From Comamonas sp. BIGb0124 (GTDB taxonomy: Bacteria; Pseudomonadota; Gammaproteobacteria; Burkholderiales; Burkholderiaceae_C), in contig NZ_RJVF01000009.1 of the NCBI RefSeq assembly GCF_003752175.1, positions 744,001-808,000 of the forward strand: 64,000 nt of DNA, in the 5' to 3' direction. The notes under the pieces are model-generated. The model did no database searches. It was not told where the DNA came from and saw nothing but the letters and a program-made list of their open reading frames with translations. Both the position numbers and the translations under genes were made by a program. Below, in pieces: positions 60,016 through 64,000 of this stretch; position 1 is the stretch's first letter; every line of letters starts with the position of its first letter.

Positions 60016-60800
60016 AACCCGTATCCGTGATGGCGCATCGTCCCGCTCACATCGATGCCTCGGAGTGGCAGGCCCGCGTGTCCCTGGCGGCCTGCTACCG
60101 GCTGGTGGCGAGCCTCGGGCTGGACGACATGATCTACAACCACATCTCGATGCGGGTGCCCGGCACCAGCGACCAGTTCCTGCTCAACCCCTATGGCCTG
60201 CTGTTCGACGAGATCACGGCCTCCAGCCTGGTGCGCATCGACATCCACGGCAACAAGCTCGACGACTCGCCTCACGAGGTCAACGTGGCCGGCTTCGTGA
60301 TTCACGGCGCCATCCATCAGGGCCGGCATGACGCGGTCTGCGTGCTGCACACCCACTCCGATGCCAGCCTCGCGGTGTCGGCCCAGACCGAAGGCCTGCT
60401 GCCGCTGTCGCAGTTCGCGATGCGTTTCTATCAACGCCAGGGCTTCCACGACTACGAAGGCGTGGCGCTCGATCTCGACGAACAGCAACGGCTGGTGCAA
60501 GACATCGCCGATCACCCGGTGCTGCTGCTGCGCCATCACGGCATCCTCACCGTGGGCCGCACGGCGGCCGAAGCTTTCATGCTGCTGTACTACTTCGAGC
60601 GGGCGGCGCGCATCCAGCTCGACATGCAGGCCGCCGCAGCCGGGGGTGCCGGCCCGCTGCTGATCCCGCCGCACGAAGTCAATGAAAAAGCCGCCCGGCA
60701 GTTCTGGGAGCAGAAGGGCGACATCCTCGTCGCAGGCGAACGCGAATGGCCTGGCCTGCTCCGTCGCCTCGACCGGCTGGACCCGAGCTATCGCACCTGA
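60012..60800 (+). CDS. Class II aldolase/adducin-family protein
   Basis: 262 residues; four-base overlap with the ATPase gene. Metal histidines appear in LHTHSDASLAV and in LLRHHGILTVG, with YNHISMRVPG near the N-terminus. Family members are zinc aldolases, decarboxylases or epimerases. Here it may act late in the pathway. It is inserted between ATPase and binding protein genes, showing that transport and metabolism are one operon. Confidence 0.9.
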   Translation: MKPVSVMAHRPAHIDASEWQARVSLAACYRLVASLGLDDMIYNHISMRVPGTSDQFLLNPYGLLFDEITASSLVRIDIHGNKLDDSPHEVNVAGFVIHGAIHQGRHDAVCVLHTHSDASLAVSAQTEGLLPLSQFAMRFYQRQGFHDYEGVALDLDEQQRLVQDIADHPVLLLRHHGILTVGRTAAEAFMLLYYFERAARIQLDMQAAAAGGAGPLLIPPHEVNEKAARQFWEQKGDILVAGEREWPGLLRRLDRLDPSYRT

Positions 60801-60873
60801 CCCGCGTACGCGCCTGCCCCCTGTCTTTTCCCTTCCTCTCGCCTGTTCGTTCACTTTTTTCAAATTGGAGCCG

Positions 60874-61896
60874 ATGATGATGAAACGCCGTTTGCTGACC
60901 CAACTGGTCATCGCCGCGACCCTGGGACTGACCAGCCTGTCGGTGCTGGCCCAGGCCAGCGCCGCCCCCGTGAAGGCCTCGCTTCGCCTGAAGTGGCTGC
61001 CCCAAGCCCAGTTCGCCGGCTTCTATTACGCCCAGGCCAAGGGCTACTACAAGGATGCAGGCATCGACCTCACCATCAATCCCGGCGGCCCCAATCTGCT
61101 GACCGAGAACCTGGTCGCCACCGGTGCCGATACCTTCGGCCTGTCGGGCGGCACGGACAGCGTGATGGGGGCCATCGACAAGGGCCTGCCCATCGTGGCG
61201 GTCGGCGTGGCGCATCAGATCACGCCCTTCGTGTTCGTCACGCGGGCCGACGGCCCGGTCAAGAGCCTCAAGGACTTCGAAGGCAAGAAGGTCACCACCT
61301 GGTTCACCGGCGCCAACTACGTGCTGTTCGGCATGCTGGCGAATGCCGGCGTCGACCGTGCCAAGGTCGACGTCCAGCCTCAGCAGGTCAGCGTCACGCC
61401 CTTCGTGAACGGTGAGATCGACGTCGCCACGGCCACCTGGTACAACGAGCTCTACACCATCCGCGACCGCATGGGTGCCGAGAAACTCAAGACCTTCGTC
61501 GCCGAGGACTTCGGCATGACCTTCCCGCGCGATACCCTCATCGTGTCGAAGGAAACCGCGCAGCAGAAGCCCGAGCTGGTCAAGGCTTTCCTGGCCGCCT
61601 CCATCCGCGGCTGGCGCGACGCCATGGCCAATCCCAAGGAAGCCGTCGACATCGTCATGAAGGTCGCGCCCACGCTCAACCGTGCGCATCAGGAGTACAT
61701 GCTGACCGAGGCCTACCGGCTGATGACGGCAGGCAAGGCCAAGACCGAAGGCCTGTTCTATGTGGATGACGCGGCGATCAAGACGGCCCACGACTTCCTG
61801 CTCGAGAACAAGGCCCTGCCCAAGGCCGTGGATCTCAAGTCCGCCTTCGACGGCAGCATCCTCAACAGCATTCCCAAGCAGGACCGCCTGCCATGA
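60874..61896 (+). CDS. NMT1/THI5-like ABC substrate-binding protein
   Basis: Up to 340 residues; three ATG codons open it and GGAG lies 3 to 9 bases upstream, so the second or third is likely used. Signal peptide to VLAQASA. LKWLPQAQFAGFYYAQAKGYYKDAGI and GGPNLLTENLVATGADTFGL are typical of the family that binds pyrimidine, riboflavin-like or related heterocyclic ligands. The ligand cannot be assigned. The gene overlaps the permease by four bases. Confidence 0.92.
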   Translation: MMMKRRLLTQLVIAATLGLTSLSVLAQASAAPVKASLRLKWLPQAQFAGFYYAQAKGYYKDAGIDLTINPGGPNLLTENLVATGADTFGLSGGTDSVMGAIDKGLPIVAVGVAHQITPFVFVTRADGPVKSLKDFEGKKVTTWFTGANYVLFGMLANAGVDRAKVDVQPQQVSVTPFVNGEIDVATATWYNELYTIRDRMGAEKLKTFVAEDFGMTFPRDTLIVSKETAQQKPELVKAFLAASIRGWRDAMANPKEAVDIVMKVAPTLNRAHQEYMLTEAYRLMTAGKAKTEGLFYVDDAAIKTAHDFLLENKALPKAVDLKSAFDGSILNSIPKQDRLP

Positions 61897-62678
61897 GTGC
61901 CGCCGCGCAACGGGCCGGATCGGTCCGCCAACTCGCAGTGCTGGCCGGCCAGGCCCTCGCCATGATCCTGGCGCTGGCGGCGCTGTGGGAAGGCGCGGTC
62001 ATCCTGCTGGACATCTCGCCCTATTACCTGCCGCGGCTGAGCGTGGTGCTGCAGGCCATGGCGGCCTCGCCGCAGGCCTATGTCGACGGGTTCCTGCGCA
62101 CCCTCAGCGAAACCGTCCTGGGCTTTGCCGGCGGTGCCGTGGTGGGCGTGCTCTTCGGCGTGATCTTCCGGCAGTCCAGGCTGTTGCGCGAGACGGTGTT
62201 TCCGATCTTCGTGATCTCGCAGACGATCCCGGTCATCGCCTTCGGTGCGGTGGTGGTGCTGTGGTTCGGCAACACCATACTCGCCAAGGCCATGATCGCG
62301 TTCTATCTGACCTTTTTCCCGGTGACGGTCAACACGCTGCAGGGACTGGAGTCGGTCGACCGGCGTCAGGAAGACCTGCTGCGCAGCTTCGGCGCCAGCC
62401 GCTGGCAGTTGCTGATCCGCCTGCAGTTGCCGACCGCGCTGCCCAAGATCTTCGTGGCTCTGCGGCTGGCTTGCACCCTGAGCCTGCTGGGCGCCATTGC
62501 GGGCGAGTGGTTCGGCGACACCGTCGGTCTCGGCGTGCTGCTGCTGCAGGCCATGTACAACGAACAGATCGTGGCCCTGTGGGGGGCGATCCTGGCCTCG
62601 GGCCTGCTGGGAACCGGCTTCTTTGCCGTGGTGGCGCTGGCCGAGCAGCGCATCGTTTTCTGGAAAAGCGAACTATGA
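61893..62678 (+). CDS. ABC transporter permease (first of two)
   Basis: 261 residues, about six membrane segments. The EAA-type loop is LLRSFGASRWQLLIRLQLPTALP. Belongs to the SsuC/ThiX-like BPD permease family. Probably pairs with the next permease as a heterodimer, since both follow one binding protein. Confidence 0.92.
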   Translation: MSAAAQRAGSVRQLAVLAGQALAMILALAALWEGAVILLDISPYYLPRLSVVLQAMAASPQAYVDGFLRTLSETVLGFAGGAVVGVLFGVIFRQSRLLRETVFPIFVISQTIPVIAFGAVVVLWFGNTILAKAMIAFYLTFFPVTVNTLQGLESVDRRQEDLLRSFGASRWQLLIRLQLPTALPKIFVALRLACTLSLLGAIAGEWFGDTVGLGVLLLQAMYNEQIVALWGAILASGLLGTGFFAVVALAEQRIVFWKSEL

Positions 62679-63505
62679 GTACAAGCCTCCCGTCCTCTTC
62701 CCCGAAGACCGCGCAGCCGCCGGTGCCTGCTGCAGGCCAGGCCGCGGGCGGCCGGGTGTTTCCGCGCGTGTCTTCCGCCACCTGGCGGGGTGCCTCGGGC
62801 ATCGTCGGCGTCTTTGTCCTCTGGGAGCTGCTGACCCGTCTGCTGGACGTGCCGGCCTATGTGCTGCCCACGGTCAGCAGCATCCTGCTGGCCACCGTGC
62901 AGCAGTACCAGACCCTGGCCCTGGCTGCCGGCACCACGTTCATGGAAGCCGTCGTGGGTTTCTGCCTCGGCACCCTGGCCGGCCTGCTGCTGGCCATCGT
63001 GCTCACCATGCTGCCGCGTGCCCGCAAGCCCGTGCTGCCGCTGGTGACCGCGCTGAACTCCGTGCCCGTGGTCGCCTACGCGCCGCTGATCCTGCTGTGG
63101 TTCGGCATCGGCCCGCAGTCCAAGATCATCATGGTCTCGCTGTCCGTGGGCTTCACGGTCTTTCTGCACGCTCTGGCAGGCCTGGGCAACATCGACCAGC
63201 GTATCGTCGATCTCATGCGCAGCTTCGGCTCCAGCAGTGCCGCGATCCTCTGGCGCATCCGGCTGCCGGCCGCCATGCCCCTGACGGCCGCGGGCATGCG
63301 GGTCTCGACCGTGCGTGCCATGATCGTCGCCATCGTCACCGAAATGCTGGGCGCCTATCACGGACTGGGCTGGACCATCTACCAGGCCGTTCTGCAGGTC
63401 GACTTCGTGCAAGTCTGGTCGGCCATCTTCGTCGCATCGGCCGGCAGCCTGCTGTTTTTCGGCGCCGTCAGCTTTGTGGAGAGACGTTATGTGTTCTGGA
63501 AATGA
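62675..63505 (+). CDS. ABC transporter permease (second of two)
   Basis: 276 residues from MSTSLPSSSPKTAQPPVPAA, with a Pro/Ser-rich cytoplasmic N-terminus and about six membrane segments. The EAA loop is LMRSFGSSSAAILWRIRLPAAMP. Ends in RRYVFWK, as the first permease ends in RIVFWK. Overlaps the upstream permease by four bases and the next gene by 17. Confidence 0.92.
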   Translation: MSTSLPSSSPKTAQPPVPAAGQAAGGRVFPRVSSATWRGASGIVGVFVLWELLTRLLDVPAYVLPTVSSILLATVQQYQTLALAAGTTFMEAVVGFCLGTLAGLLLAIVLTMLPRARKPVLPLVTALNSVPVVAYAPLILLWFGIGPQSKIIMVSLSVGFTVFLHALAGLGNIDQRIVDLMRSFGSSSAAILWRIRLPAAMPLTAAGMRVSTVRAMIVAIVTEMLGAYHGLGWTIYQAVLQVDFVQVWSAIFVASAGSLLFFGAVSFVERRYVFWK

Positions 63506-64000
63506 GGCCGGCGCGATCGACGCGCGGCCGCTCATGTCGTCACTGGGCGCGCAGCGCGCGATTGCACCGGCCAATGCGGCGCAGGCCCAGGCCCGCTATT
63601 TCAATTCGGCCAACGCCTTCAACGTCAAGCTGCCGGTGGTTCCGGCCCACGCGTTCGACGACGTGGCGGCGGCCGCGCTCGGCTCCGGCCAGACGACCGG
63701 CTGGCATGTGTGCGACCAGTCCGCAGCGCTGGGCAGCCCGTCGGCGGCGACCACGCCCTTCATGCTCGCGCGCTACGCGCACATCCGGCAAGGACAGACA
63801 CTGGATGCGCAGTTCCTGGCCAGCGGGGTGCTGTGTTTCGTGATCGCCGGCGAAGGCTGGAGCCGAACCCCGCGCGAGACCTTGAACTGGCAGGCCGGCG
63901 ATCTCATGTTCTTCGCCGGCGGCCAGCCGCTGGTGCTCGGCGCGCTGTCTTCGCAGGCCGTGCTGTGGGTGGTCACGGACGAGCCGCTGTATGCCTTCAC
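63489..64000 (+). CDS. Cupin-domain protein (partial at window end)
   Basis: 170 codons are visible from MCSGNEAGAIDARPLMSSLG; the gene continues past the window. The start overlaps the permease end by 17 bases. The stretch LDAQFLASGVLCFVIAGEGW followed by LNWQAGDLMFFAGG is a cupin beta-barrel. The first motif lacks the usual HxH metal ligands in the visible part. Could be a sugar- or acid-binding enzyme of the pathway, or a two-cupin dioxygenase-like protein; undecided. Confidence 0.65.
   Translation, partial: MCSGNEAGAIDARPLMSSLGAQRAIAPANAAQAQARYFNSANAFNVKLPVVPAHAFDDVAAAALGSGQTTGWHVCDQSAALGSPSAATTPFMLARYAHIRQGQTLDAQFLASGVLCFVIAGEGWSRTPRETLNWQAGDLMFFAGGQPLVLGALSSQAVLWVVTDEPLYAF

Noticed and set aside
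1-64000. CRISPR arrays, rRNA, tRNA and insertion sequences
   Set aside because: No regularly spaced repeats, tRNA-like folds or transposase frames were noticed when reading both strands.

Overview
The window looks like a chromosome segment of a high-GC betaproteobacterium, most likely Burkholderiales of the Bordetella/Achromobacter/Pigmentiphaga kind. The basis is overall codon and base composition, two complete Liv-type ABC transport systems beside aromatic-degradation genes, and a P2-like prophage. The genus is inference.

1 to about 28.6 kb is a P2-family prophage covering the whole structural region. Read from the right, Q (portal) and P (terminase ATPase) lie on the plus strand. All other structural genes lie on the minus strand: O, N, M, L, X, a lysis cassette (holin, lysozyme, Rz with embedded Rz1, a small membrane protein), R, S, V, W, J, I, a large repeat-bearing tail spike, a second tail fibre with its partner, FI, FII, E and E' (programmed -1 frameshift), T, U and D. 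Three related blocks with a GTG-N11-YAC dyad sit in front of O/P, V and the second fibre gene. They look like late promoters, and three of the four would start transcription on the start codon itself. Accessory genes occupy three places. A toxin-antitoxin-SecB-like chaperone (TAC) operon lies between the two fibre genes. A PIN-domain protein with a possible second nuclease domain lies just across a candidate cos site from Q. A SLOG/YspA-like gene sits beside D. No integrase, repressor or replication gene is visible.

28.8 to 48.1 kb holds two parallel catabolic operons on the minus strand, separated by two regulators. Operon 1 (36.55 to 28.76 kb) encodes a RidA-type protein, a PobA-type flavin hydroxylase, a 3-hydroxyanthranilate-dioxygenase-like cupin, a TauE-type exporter and LivKHMGF. 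It has a clear sigma70-type promoter flanked by two identical palindromes, divergent to a GntR/FCD regulator. Operon 2 (48.06 to 38.86 kb) encodes an isochorismatase-type hydrolase, a SnoaL-like protein, a fused LigAB/gallate-type extradiol dioxygenase, LivKHMGF, a creatininase-family amidohydrolase and a second PobA-type hydroxylase, followed by a LysR regulator with two helix-turn-helix domains. The common logic appears to be uptake, ring hydroxylation, ring cleavage and removal of nitrogen. A 4-aminobenzoate-like substrate for operon 1 is a hypothesis only.

48.5 to 51.8 kb contains a hypothetical gene, a glycine-rich lipoprotein with five internal repeats, and a membrane protein with a coiled-coil segment.

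51.8 to 64 kb is a third catabolic and transport locus. It has a flavin reductase divergent from an LLM-class two-component monooxygenase, a GntR/FCD regulator, then a tightly coupled plus-strand operon: an SDR-like protein lacking the usual catalytic lysine, an aminotransferase, an alpha/beta hydrolase, an M20 carbamoylase, an ABC ATPase, a class II aldolase, an NMT1-type binding protein, two permeases, and a cupin protein cut by the window end. Repeated TG(C/T)ATACA boxes in its intergenic regions suggest one GntR regulon.
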